A DNA stretch of 20,819 nucleotides, taken from positions 5,550 to 26,368 of the forward strand of contig DDPU01000064.1 in the NCBI GenBank assembly GCA_002342345.1, in the 5' to 3' direction. This DNA is from Verrucomicrobia bacterium UBA2460. GTDB taxonomy: Bacteria > Verrucomicrobiota > Verrucomicrobiia > Methylacidiphilales > Verrucolacustridaceae. The notes under the pieces were generated by a model. It had not been told where the DNA came from and did no database searches. It saw only the letters and a program-made list of their open reading frames with translations. Positions 7,219 to 15,420 of the stretch are shown piece by piece. The translations under genes were made by a program, and so were the position numbers. Each line of letters begins with the position of its first letter. Position 1 is the first letter of the stretch.

Positions 7219-7730
7219 ACTCTGTCTTTGCCCGCCTCCTTCTTCTGGCCTTGGCCGTGTGGCTGCTGCGGGCTGTCGGCCCGGAAACCTGGGGCTCCTG
7301 GGCGTTGGCCACAAATCTTCTGGCGGCGGTCACCATCCAGGCAGGTTTGGCGCTGGGGGGTGTGCGTTTGGCTGGATGGTCGCTGCTGACGGGATTTTTC
7401 TGGGATTTCACCACCTTTTCCCCCCTCGGTCACCATGTGCTGGTGATCGGCGCGGTTGGCCTGCTGGTGCATTCCCAGCGGGGCTGGTGGAAAGGGGCTT
7501 CCGCGGGGGAGCAGGCCGCGGGATCCGTGCTCGCGGCGGTGGCTTTTTTTGTTTTGGATCATCTTTTCCACGAGATGGAGACCCGGGCGTGGAATTGGCC
7601 TTTCCCGCTGAGCGTGGCCATGATCCTCGCCGGCGTGGTCAACGGTCTCGCCGCCGTGCCGATGGGATGGTGGCTGGAAAGGGAGCATCGGCCGGCCATG
7701 TCCCCGCGCCGGCCCCGGAGGATTTCCTGA
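7215..7730 (+). CDS. mreD: Rod shape-determining protein MreD
   Basis: This is a 171-residue, very hydrophobic inner-membrane protein with about six helices (roughly 5-22, 30-50, 53-68, 72-87, 101-118 and 131-154) and a basic C-terminal tail (ERE...SPRRPRRIS). MreD has no known enzyme activity; it belongs to the MreBCD-PBP2-RodA complex and is poorly conserved. The call rests on size, topology and its place between mreC and mrdA, with FFWDF near 61-65 in the region where family members carry a conserved aromatic/Asp segment. ATG 7215 overlaps the mreC stop by 4 nt. The TGA overlaps the next ATG by one base (TGATG). Confidence 0.85.
   Translation: MNSVFARLLLLALAVWLLRAVGPETWGSWALATNLLAAVTIQAGLALGGVRLAGWSLLTGFFWDFTTFSPLGHHVLVIGAVGLLVHSQRGWWKGASAGEQAAGSVLAAVAFFVLDHLFHEMETRAWNWPFPLSVAMILAGVVNGLAAVPMGWWLEREHRPAMSPRRPRRIS
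7717..7721 (+). promoter_or_regulatory. Shine-Dalgarno sequence for mrdA
   Basis: GGAGG lies 8 nt before ATG 7730 and inside the end of mreD. It selects this ATG as the start of PBP2 even though the same frame stays open for a long way upstream. Confidence 0.8.
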
Positions 7731-9925
7731 TGCTCCTCGCCCGCCCCACCGCCAACATCCCCCGACGCCTGCAGGCCGCGATGGTCGTGGTTCTGGCGGC
7801 CGCCGCGATTCTCCTCCAGAGGCTTTTCGTGGTGCAGATTGTCGAGGGGGAAAAACATGCCCAAAGCCTGCTGAATCAGACCACCATCCCCATCCTTCTG
7901 CCCCCGCCCCGCGGCCTGATCCTGGACCGCAACGGACTTCCCCTTGCGGAAAATGAGGCGCGGTACGACGTCGACCTTTATGTCCGGGAACTTTCCGGAA
8001 ACTACGCGCGGGCCCACCATGGGCGTTTGCCGATGACCCTGGTGGAAGTCGGCACGGGGGAAAAGCGGCGCAAGCAGCGCCAGGTCGACATCGAGCGGAT
8101 TGTCCAGGAAATGGCGGTGGAACCCCTCCGCAACCTTGGGATCGAGATCCAATACGACGTCGATGACCTTCGTCGGCATGCCCACCAGCGGCCGAACACC
8201 CCTTTCCAGCTGGCGACCAAGATCGACTTCGCCACGCTTTCGCGGATGGCGGAGAGGGATCCGCGGATCCCCGGAATCAACGCCGCTGCCCGGCCGGTGC
8301 GTTGGTATCCCTACGGTGCGCTCGCATCCCACGTGCTGGGGTTTGTCGGGGCCCCCGAGGAGCAAACCTTGGAGACCTTCCAGCCCGAGGTGGTGGGCAA
8401 GGAGGGGGTCGAACGAGGATTCAATGCCGACCTGGAGGGTGTCCCCGGCGGAAAAATCCTGAAAAAAAACAACCTCGGTTTCATCATGGAGGAGCAGGGC
8501 TATCAGGCCCCACAGGCCGGAAAGAGCGTCTATCTGACCTTGGATGCCCGGATCCAGTCGATTGTTGAGGGGGTGATGCGGAGGGTCGGGCGAGGGGCCT
8601 GTGTGGTCATGGATCCCCATAGCGGCGATATCCTCGCGATGGTTTCCGTTCCCAACTTTGACCCCAATGAATTTGTGCCGGGGTATGCCGGTCCTTCGGA
8701 CGGATGGCGGCGGATCCTGACGGACGAGACCAAGCCCATGCTCAACCGTGCCATCGGCGCCTATGCCCCGGGATCCACCTTCAAGACCCTGACCGCGCTG
8801 GCTGCCCTGGAAAATCCGGCGGCCAATTTCACCCCGCAGACGGTGATTTCCAGCCCGGGCTCGGTCTACATCGGGGACCGCTGGTGGAAGGATTGGAATC
8901 CCGACGGCCAGGGTTCCATCGTCCTGAAGCGAGCCCTGGCGATGTCCTGCAACACCTTTTTCTACCAGTTGGGCGTGCGCACCGGGATCGACTCCATGAC
9001 GGAGATGGGGAGAAGGATCGGCTTCGGGCAGCGGCTTCTGCTGGGGCCCGACGGGGAGCCGCAGTTGTCGGGGGAGGACCCCGGGACCATGCCGGGCAAA
9101 AAATGGATGGAGGACCGGATGGCGGACCGGAAGAAAAAATACAAGGAACACATCGAGGCTTGGGTGGCCGGCGGGCGGCAGGGGCCCCGGCCCACGGCTC
9201 CGGCGGTGGAAAGGTGGAGCGACGGTCATACCGCCAACACCTCGATCGGCCAGGGATACGTCCGCGTTACCCCGCTGCAGATGACGGTGATGATGTCGGC
9301 GGTTGCCAACGGCGGTTCCGTCTACGCCCCGCGCCTGGTGCAGGCTGTCGCGGTCTCTTCCGAGGGGGAGGTGCAACCCGTGAGGGAATTTCCCCGTGCG
9401 GTGAAGCGGGCGGATCTGGGGGTACGGCCGGAAAATCTCGAGGCGGTCCGGGAGGGGTTGCGGGCCGTCGTCACGGAGGGAACCGGGAAAAATGCGGCGG
9501 TGAAGGACATTGAGGTGGCGGGAAAAACCGGATCCGCCCAGTTCACCACGCGGATCGGCGGCGGACTGGTGAAGGACACCCGGACCTGGTTCACGGGATT
9601 TGCCCCGGCCAAGGATCCGCGATACGCGATCACCCTGATGGTGGAGGGCGGAAGTTCGGGGGGAACCACCTGCGCCCCCCTCGTTTCGGAGATCCTTTTC
9701 CATATCTTCGAAATGGACAAGGGGGTTCCCCCGGTGATGGCCTACCAGACCCCGGTGGTGGGGCATTTTCACGGGGTGACCGCATCGGACGGCTCCTATG
9801 TGCCCGGGGCGGGGGGTGCCGACGACACGGACGGGGATGGCGGGATTTTCGGCGGCATCTTCAACTGGTTTGATGAGGGCAACAACAGCGGCGGCGCCGG
9901 GCGGAACCTGCGGAGGAGCCGGTGA
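7730..9925 (+). CDS. mrdA: Penicillin-binding protein 2, elongation transpeptidase
   Basis: The 731-residue class B PBP cross-links peptidoglycan during elongation as RodA's partner. One transmembrane helix at about 17-35 anchors it. The PBP dimer/pedestal domain starts at RGLILDRNG (61-69) and includes the GVERGFNADLEG region (227-238). The transpeptidase domain has all three motifs: SxxK as S349-T-F-K352, SxN as S406-C-N408, and KTG at 599-601. Two features are unusual. There is a charged insertion between SxN and KTG (about 445-500, with MEDRMADRKKKYKEH), and a glycine/aspartate-rich tail (about 680-731) after the enzymatic fold ending in RNLRRSR. The size is above the roughly 630 residues of E. 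coli PBP2. The start overlaps mreD and the stop overlaps rodA, each as TGATG. Confidence 0.96.
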   Translation: MLLARPTANIPRRLQAAMVVVLAAAAILLQRLFVVQIVEGEKHAQSLLNQTTIPILLPPPRGLILDRNGLPLAENEARYDVDLYVRELSGNYARAHHGRLPMTLVEVGTGEKRRKQRQVDIERIVQEMAVEPLRNLGIEIQYDVDDLRRHAHQRPNTPFQLATKIDFATLSRMAERDPRIPGINAAARPVRWYPYGALASHVLGFVGAPEEQTLETFQPEVVGKEGVERGFNADLEGVPGGKILKKNNLGFIMEEQGYQAPQAGKSVYLTLDARIQSIVEGVMRRVGRGACVVMDPHSGDILAMVSVPNFDPNEFVPGYAGPSDGWRRILTDETKPMLNRAIGAYAPGSTFKTLTALAALENPAANFTPQTVISSPGSVYIGDRWWKDWNPDGQGSIVLKRALAMSCNTFFYQLGVRTGIDSMTEMGRRIGFGQRLLLGPDGEPQLSGEDPGTMPGKKWMEDRMADRKKKYKEHIEAWVAGGRQGPRPTAPAVERWSDGHTANTSIGQGYVRVTPLQMTVMMSAVANGGSVYAPRLVQAVAVSSEGEVQPVREFPRAVKRADLGVRPENLEAVREGLRAVVTEGTGKNAAVKDIEVAGKTGSAQFTTRIGGGLVKDTRTWFTGFAPAKDPRYAITLMVEGGSSGGTTCAPLVSEILFHIFEMDKGVPPVMAYQTPVVGHFHGVTASDGSYVPGAGGADDTDGDGGIFGGIFNWFDEGNNSGGAGRNLRRSR
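9912..9916 (+). promoter_or_regulatory. Shine-Dalgarno sequence deciding the rodA start
   Basis: GGAGG is 8 nt before ATG 9925 and 5 nt before the in-frame GTG at 9922. The spacing and the TGATG overlap with mrdA favour the ATG. Confidence 0.75.
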
Positions 9926-11058
9926 TGAAGCGCGCTTCTCCGTGGCGGGGTTTTCACTGGCCGAGTTTTTTTCTGATGCTGGGGCTTTGCACCGTCGGCG
10001 TCCTGGTCATCTACAGCGCCACCCATAGCAGCGAGCAGGCGGACCTGAAAAACGCCTCCGTTCAGCAGGCGGCGTGGGTGGGGCTGGGTCTGGCTTTTTT
10101 CTTCGGCCTGGCCTTTTCCGATTACCACCGGTGGGTTTCCCAGGGATGGTTTTGGTTCGGGGGAGGGATCTTTCTTCTTCTGGCGGTGCTGATCTTCGGG
10201 CGGGAAGTGAACGGGGCCAAGAGCTGGATCCGGTTCGGTCCGGTGGGGTTTCAGCCGGCGGAGGTGATGAAAATCGCCTTTCTGGTCGGGGCCACCGCCC
10301 TGCTGGTCTCCTTCCGGGAGCGCATGGAAAAGTTCCGCACAGTCCTTGCCCTGGTCGGACTGGCGCTGGTGCCGATTTTTCTCATCCTGAAGCAGCCGGA
10401 TCTCGGCTCGGCGGCGGTTTTCCTGCCCATGGCCTTCGGACTTCTTTTTGCCGGGGGCGCCCGGCTGCGGTTTTTGCTGGTCCCGTTGGGGGCCGGGCTT
10501 GCCGGAGTCCTGGCGATTTACCTGTGGGTCGGGCATTTCGGAAAGGAAATCCCCTTCCTCAAGACCTACCAAAACAACCGCATCCGCACCTTTTTCGACC
10601 CCAATCTGGATCCGCTCGGCTCGGGATGGACCATCCGCCAGTCGATCATCGCCATCGGTTCCGGCGGCTTCTCCGGAAAGGGATTCCTGCGGGGCGACCA
10701 GAACCTCTACGGATTCCTGCCGAAAAACATCGCCTACAACGACTTTATTTTTTCGGTGTTGGGGGAGGAGTGGGGTTTTCTGGGCGGTGGACTGCTGATT
10801 CTTGGTCAGGCGGCCCTGTTGCTCTGCATCGCCTGGATTGGGATGCGCGCCCCCGATCTGGAGGGGAGACTGCTGGCCGGGGGAGTTCTCGGGATGCTCT
10901 TCACGCATTTTTTCATCAACGTGGGAATGACCATCAAGGTGGTGCCGATCACCGGCATTCCCCTTCCTTTTGTCAGCTATGGAGGAACCTTCCTGGCCGT
11001 GTGTATGGCCGCGATGGGGTTGATGCAAAGCATCTGGCGGCAAAGGCGTCTTGGCTGA
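9925..11058 (+). CDS. rodA: RodA, SEDS peptidoglycan glycosyltransferase
   Basis: The 377-residue polytopic membrane protein polymerises lipid II into glycan strands in the elongasome together with PBP2. SEDS hallmarks are NGAKSWIRFGPVGFQPAE (96-113), KQPDLGSA (156-163), the extracellular loop TFFDPNLDPLGSGW (222-235) containing acidic residues in the region of the essential catalytic Asp, NDFIFSVLGEEWG (272-284), and the C-terminal signature GIPLPFVSYGG (344-354). About ten hydrophobic helices can be drawn. RodA rather than FtsW is indicated by the mreBCD-mrdA context. The TGA is followed after 31 nt by the rng start. Confidence 0.96.
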   Translation: MKRASPWRGFHWPSFFLMLGLCTVGVLVIYSATHSSEQADLKNASVQQAAWVGLGLAFFFGLAFSDYHRWVSQGWFWFGGGIFLLLAVLIFGREVNGAKSWIRFGPVGFQPAEVMKIAFLVGATALLVSFRERMEKFRTVLALVGLALVPIFLILKQPDLGSAAVFLPMAFGLLFAGGARLRFLLVPLGAGLAGVLAIYLWVGHFGKEIPFLKTYQNNRIRTFFDPNLDPLGSGWTIRQSIIAIGSGGFSGKGFLRGDQNLYGFLPKNIAYNDFIFSVLGEEWGFLGGGLLILGQAALLLCIAWIGMRAPDLEGRLLAGGVLGMLFTHFFINVGMTIKVVPITGIPLPFVSYGGTFLAVCMAAMGLMQSIWRQRRLG

Positions 11059-11089
11059 GGCGCCGCCGCGGAAAGGAAACCAAAACACC

Positions 11090-12661
11090 ATGATACTGGA
11101 AACCATCAAACGAATCCTCAGGGGCAAGCCCCGGGAGGAGCGGCGCAGTCTTCTCATTTCGGTCGAACCGCTGGAGAAGCGGGTTGCCCTGCTGGAGGGG
11201 GGCGTTGTCGAGGAGTTTTCGATCGAGCGTGAGGGGGACCGGAGCATTTCCGGGAACATTTACAAGGGACGGGTTCATAACGTGGAAGGATCCCTCAAGG
11301 CGCTTTTCGTGGACATCGGCCATGAAAAGAACGCCTTCCTCCATTTTTGGGACGCCGTGCCCGCGGCCATGGACGAACAGGTGGAGGCGGTCGAGCGGAG
11401 GGGAGGACGTGGGCGCAAGCCGCGCATCACCAGCAACGACATCCCGAAGCTTTATCCGGCGGGTGCGGAGGTGATCGTCCAGGTCAACAAGGGGCCGATC
11501 GGCACCAAGGGGGCCCGCGTGACCACCAACATCAGTCTTCCGGGGCGCTATCTGGTGCTGATGCCTTTTGGGGAGATGAGCGGGGTTTCCCGCAAGATCG
11601 AGGATCCCCAGGAGCGGGCCCGTCTCCGCAAGATCCTCCAGGAACTGGATATCCCGGACGGCATGGGCGTCATCCTGCGCACCAACGGGGAGGGCATGCA
11701 GGCCCGGTATTTTGTCCGCGACCTCGCCCTGCTGCTGGAACAGTGGCGCCGTGTGGAGGAGGGGATGAAAACCAAAACCGCCCCGGCCGTGCTGCTGGAG
11801 GAGCCCGACCTGGTGGAACGTTCCGTGCGCGACTTTCTCACCGAGGAGGTGGATGAGGTGGTGGTGGACAACGAGGAGGCGGAGAAACGCGTCCGCGATT
11901 TGGTGGGGCTCATCTCCCAGCGCTCCCTGCGGAAGGTGAAGCGCCACCTCGCGGCGGAGCCGCTTTTTGAGGCCTACGGGGTCAACCGGCAGATCGAGAA
12001 CGCCCTCCGCCGCCAGGTCTGGCTGAAGTCCGGCGCCTCCCTGGTGATCGACGAGACGGAGGCCCTTGTCTCGATTGACGTGAACACGGGCAAAACCCGC
12101 GGGGGCAAGGACCATGACGACACCATCCGCAAAACCAACCTGGAGGCCGCCGAGGAAATCGCCCGGCAACTCCGGCTGCGCAACCTGGGGGGGCTGATCG
12201 TCATCGATTTCATCGACATGCGTTCCCGCCGCGACCAGGCCGCAGTCTACGAGAAGTTCAAGGACTGTCTCCGGCGCGACCGCGCCCGCACCCACACCCT
12301 GCCCATTTCCGCTTTGGGGCTGCTGGAGATGACGCGGCAAAGGGTGCAGGAAAGCATCCGCCGCTCCGTCTACATGGAATGCCCCTCCTGCCGCGGCAAG
12401 GGAATGGTCAAGTCCTACGAGACGATGAGCGTGGAGATCCAGAGGGAAATCAGCCGGGTTCTCCGCAAGCATCCGGAGGTGCACGAAATCAAGGTGGTCG
12501 TCCATCCGGGGGTTTTGCACCGGCTGCGCACGGAGGACGACGAATTGCTCGTCGAACTTCAGCGGAGATGCTCCGGACAGTTCAGCTTCAAGACGGATCC
12601 CGCAGCCAACATTGAGGATTTCAAAATCCTCAATGCGGCCACCGACCAGCCGCTGGAGTGA
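11090..12661 (+). CDS. rng: Ribonuclease G / RNase E family endoribonuclease
   Basis: The 523-residue protein is the length of RNase G and the catalytic half of RNase E. It cuts single-stranded RNA in mRNA decay and rRNA maturation. The S1 domain lies at about 50-145 (GNIYKGRVHNVEGSLKALFV), interrupted by a basic, Arg/Gly-containing segment near 100-112. The DNase I-like catalytic part has Asp330 in SIDVNTGKTRGG and Asp373/Asp376 in VIDFIDM, which match the two metal-binding aspartates. The zinc-link is CPSC (431-434). Start ATG 11090 follows AAGGA at 11073-11077; a TTG at 11051 inside rodA is the alternative and would add 13 residues. A close rng-mre association is also known in proteobacteria. 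Its stop overlaps the glnD GTG (GTGA). Confidence 0.95.
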   Translation: MILETIKRILRGKPREERRSLLISVEPLEKRVALLEGGVVEEFSIEREGDRSISGNIYKGRVHNVEGSLKALFVDIGHEKNAFLHFWDAVPAAMDEQVEAVERRGGRGRKPRITSNDIPKLYPAGAEVIVQVNKGPIGTKGARVTTNISLPGRYLVLMPFGEMSGVSRKIEDPQERARLRKILQELDIPDGMGVILRTNGEGMQARYFVRDLALLLEQWRRVEEGMKTKTAPAVLLEEPDLVERSVRDFLTEEVDEVVVDNEEAEKRVRDLVGLISQRSLRKVKRHLAAEPLFEAYGVNRQIENALRRQVWLKSGASLVIDETEALVSIDVNTGKTRGGKDHDDTIRKTNLEAAEEIARQLRLRNLGGLIVIDFIDMRSRRDQAAVYEKFKDCLRRDRARTHTLPISALGLLEMTRQRVQESIRRSVYMECPSCRGKGMVKSYETMSVEIQREISRVLRKHPEVHEIKVVVHPGVLHRLRTEDDELLVELQRRCSGQFSFKTDPAANIEDFKILNAATDQPLE

Positions 12662-15420
12662 GCGTGGAGGGCGGCCCTTTCGAGGCGGATTCCGGGGACG
12701 GGCCGGTCCGCAGCGCCGGGTTGCGGGCCGTTTTGGAAAGAGCCGAGGCCGCGCTGGGGCCGGGGGTGGATTCCCCCGCGGTCCTCGACATGTACCGGGG
12801 ATTCCTCCGCATGGAGGAGGGGCGTCTGGAGGAGCAGGCGCGGGCGGGGGTTCCCGGGTTGGATCTGGCCCACCGGCGGGCCCAGCTGATCACCGTCGTC
12901 CTGGAAAAACTCTGGCGGAGGGCGGGAGGGGAGGCGGCGGCCGATGGTCTGGTGCTCGGGGCGGTGGGCGGTTTCGGGCGGCAGGAGATGAGCCCGGCCA
13001 GTGACGTTGACCTGGTTTTTCTGCAGGAAGGCACCACCAACCGCACGGCGGAGGAGGTGGTGAAACAGATCCTTTACGTCCTCTGGGATCTGGGAATGAA
13101 GGTGGGGCATGCCTGCCGGACCCTTCCGGAAACCATCAGCCGCGCGGAGGCCGATCCGATGATCAAGACCGCCCTGCTTGACGCCCGCCGGCTGACCGGA
13201 TCTGTCCGTCTCTGGGAGGAATTCGAGCAGGAGTTCCGGCGGCGGAACGTCCTGCGGGGCGTGGAGGATTACCTTGCCTGGCGGCTGGAAAACCAGGCGG
13301 CCCGGCATGCCAAGGAAGGAGGCACGGTTTTTGTCCAGGAGCCCAACCTCAAAACGGGGTTGGGAGGCCTGCGGGATTTTCACAACCTGCGCTGGGTGGG
13401 GCGGATTTCCGGGGAAGGTGCGACGCTGGGGGAGCTGGTCAGCCGGGGGTGGCTGGGGTCGGGCGAAGCCGCCCAGGCCGAAGCCGCGTTCGGGTTCCTC
13501 CTGACCCTCCGGGAGCGGCTGCATATCCTGCAGGGCGGTCCCGGAGACGTCCTCACCCTGCGTCTGCAGGGGGAACTGGCGGAGGCGATGGGCTATCCGC
13601 AGCCCAACATCCTCAGAAAAAGCGAAAGCTTGATGAGGGAAACCTACGGCCACCTCCGGCAGATTCACCTGACCTGCAACGCCGCCGCCACGCGGATCTG
13701 CCAGCAAAAAACCGGGCGTCCGCGCGGGATCTGGGCCTTCTTTTCCGGATGGAGCGGGGCCCGGCGTGCCAGCGACGGCTTTTTTCTGAGCGGTGCCGAA
13801 CTCCGGGCGGAAAGCCCGGAAGTTTTCCGGCAGGACCCCCTGCGGATGATCCGTGTTTTCCGCATCCTGCAGGATCAGGGGTCCGTCCCCGGGGCCGAGC
13901 TATCTTCCCTGATCCGCGCCAATTTCCCCTTGTGCACGGAGGAGTGGGCGAAGAGCCCCGAGGTCAGGGAAACCTTTCTCCACATTCTCCGGCAGAAGGG
14001 AAAGGTCGGGCGCATTCTGCGCTGGATGCATGAAGGGGGCGTGCTCGGCAGGATCCTTCCGGAATTCGCCCCGCTCACCTGCTTGGTGCAGCACGAATTT
14101 TTTCACCGCTACACGGCGGATGAGCACACCCTGGTCTGTCTGGAGCAGCTGGACGCCATGTTGGATTCCAAGGAGCCGGATCTCCGGAAATACGGCGACC
14201 TGTATGCTCGCGTGGAGGTGCCGGAGATCCTCGCCCTTGCCGTTCTGTTGCATGACACCGGCAAGGCGGAGCTGACCCGTCACCACGAGGAAATCGGCGC
14301 GGTGTACGCCGCCCAGGTCGCCCGCCGCTTCGGTTTTCGGGGAAGGGAACTGGCCTTGATGACCTTCCTGGTCGACCACCACATGACCCTGGGAGATTTT
14401 TCCCGGAAAAACCTCGAGGAACCTGAAACCATCCGGGCCTTTGCCCGCATTGTCCAGGATGAGGAGCGGCTCGCCCTGCTGATGCTGATTTCGGCGGCCG
14501 ATGTCCGCGCGGTGGCGGGGCGCAACAACTGGTCCAGCTGGAGGGAGCTCCTCGTCTGGGACCTTTACGGCCGGACCCGGCGGATGCTCGCGGGGGAGGA
14601 GGAATTTTTGCGCGCGGAAGAGGAAGAGAGGCGGGGTCGCGCCGCGCAGGTGGTGGCGGAGCTTTCCGGGGAGTTTCCCCCGTCGGTTGTGGAGGAACAT
14701 CTTGCGGGCATGGGCGGCTCCTATCTGCGCCAGTGCCCCGCGGCGCTGATGGCCCGCCACATCCGGGCGGTGCACCGTTTTTTCGCGGACCGCCTCGGGG
14801 GACAGGACGCGCTCCGGCCGCTGGTGGAGTGGCGGGACTGCCCGGAGGAGGGGCACACGGAGGTGATCGTGGTCACCTGGAACCGGGAAAGGCTCTTCAG
14901 CAAGATTGCGGGAAGCTTTGCGGTGGCCGGAGGCAACATTCTCAGCGCCGATATCTTTACCCGGTCGGACGACGTGGTGATCGACACTTTCCGCGTCTGC
15001 AACGAGCGGATGGAGCCCCTCAGCCACCGTGTCGACCGCGAATCCTTCGAAAAAAACCTCACGGAATCCCTGCAGATCAGCGGGGACTTCCTGGGGGAAA
15101 AACTGTCGGGGCAGGGGCCGAGCATCTGGCAGCAGGCGATCGGGGAGGCGGAATTTCCCTCCAGCCTGCGGATCGATGCCGATAGCGAGCCCGGCCGGAC
15201 CCTTCTCCATGTGCAGGCACCGGACCGGGTGGGCTTGCTGCATGCGCTCACCGGGGCGATTGCGGATGAAGGCATGCAGATCGGCGCGGCCCGCATCACC
15301 ACGGAAAAGGGCGCAGCCCTGGACACCTTCAGCCTGGTGGACCCGGAGGATCGCGCCGTGACGGATCCCGCATGGTTGCAGCGCCTGCTCGGGCGCCTCA
15401 AAGGGGTGTTGATGCGATGA
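12658..15420 (+). CDS. glnD: Bifunctional [protein-PII] uridylyltransferase / uridylyl-removing enzyme
   Basis: The 920-residue cytosolic protein is a full-length GlnD, the glutamine sensor that uridylylates PII at low nitrogen and removes UMP at high nitrogen. The nucleotidyltransferase domain carries GGFGRQE (104-110) and the metal-binding D116-V-D118. The GlnD/GlnE-type helical region follows with QEPNLKTGLGGLRD (227-240). The HD hydrolase domain has His490, H532-D533 and D573-H574. Two ACT domains close the protein, at about 735-800 and 848-915 (HVQAPDRVGLLHALT). All catalytic motifs are present, so both activities are expected. GTG 12658 overlaps the rng stop by 4 nt; a second GTG at 12664 is possible. 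No PII or ammonium transporter gene is in the window. Confidence 0.95.
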   Translation: MSVEGGPFEADSGDGPVRSAGLRAVLERAEAALGPGVDSPAVLDMYRGFLRMEEGRLEEQARAGVPGLDLAHRRAQLITVVLEKLWRRAGGEAAADGLVLGAVGGFGRQEMSPASDVDLVFLQEGTTNRTAEEVVKQILYVLWDLGMKVGHACRTLPETISRAEADPMIKTALLDARRLTGSVRLWEEFEQEFRRRNVLRGVEDYLAWRLENQAARHAKEGGTVFVQEPNLKTGLGGLRDFHNLRWVGRISGEGATLGELVSRGWLGSGEAAQAEAAFGFLLTLRERLHILQGGPGDVLTLRLQGELAEAMGYPQPNILRKSESLMRETYGHLRQIHLTCNAAATRICQQKTGRPRGIWAFFSGWSGARRASDGFFLSGAELRAESPEVFRQDPLRMIRVFRILQDQGSVPGAELSSLIRANFPLCTEEWAKSPEVRETFLHILRQKGKVGRILRWMHEGGVLGRILPEFAPLTCLVQHEFFHRYTADEHTLVCLEQLDAMLDSKEPDLRKYGDLYARVEVPEILALAVLLHDTGKAELTRHHEEIGAVYAAQVARRFGFRGRELALMTFLVDHHMTLGDFSRKNLEEPETIRAFARIVQDEERLALLMLISAADVRAVAGRNNWSSWRELLVWDLYGRTRRMLAGEEEFLRAEEEERRGRAAQVVAELSGEFPPSVVEEHLAGMGGSYLRQCPAALMARHIRAVHRFFADRLGGQDALRPLVEWRDCPEEGHTEVIVVTWNRERLFSKIAGSFAVAGGNILSADIFTRSDDVVIDTFRVCNERMEPLSHRVDRESFEKNLTESLQISGDFLGEKLSGQGPSIWQQAIGEAEFPSSLRIDADSEPGRTLLHVQAPDRVGLLHALTGAIADEGMQIGAARITTEKGAALDTFSLVDPEDRAVTDPAWLQRLLGRLKGVLMR
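15401..15406 (+). promoter_or_regulatory. Shine-Dalgarno-like site for the GAF histidine kinase
   Basis: AAGGGG lies 10 nt before ATG 15417 within the end of glnD. It supports this start over the in-frame GTG at 15372. Confidence 0.55.

Noticed and set aside
7559..9772. A 737-codon open frame on the minus strand opposite mrdA
   Set aside because: It mirrors the PBP2 coding frame in GC-rich DNA, has a His/Gly/Pro/Arg-rich composition typical of antisense shadows, and PBP2 carries all catalytic motifs.
10973..12520. A 515-codon minus-strand frame opposite rng
   Set aside because: It is a shadow of the RNase G frame and no domain is visible.
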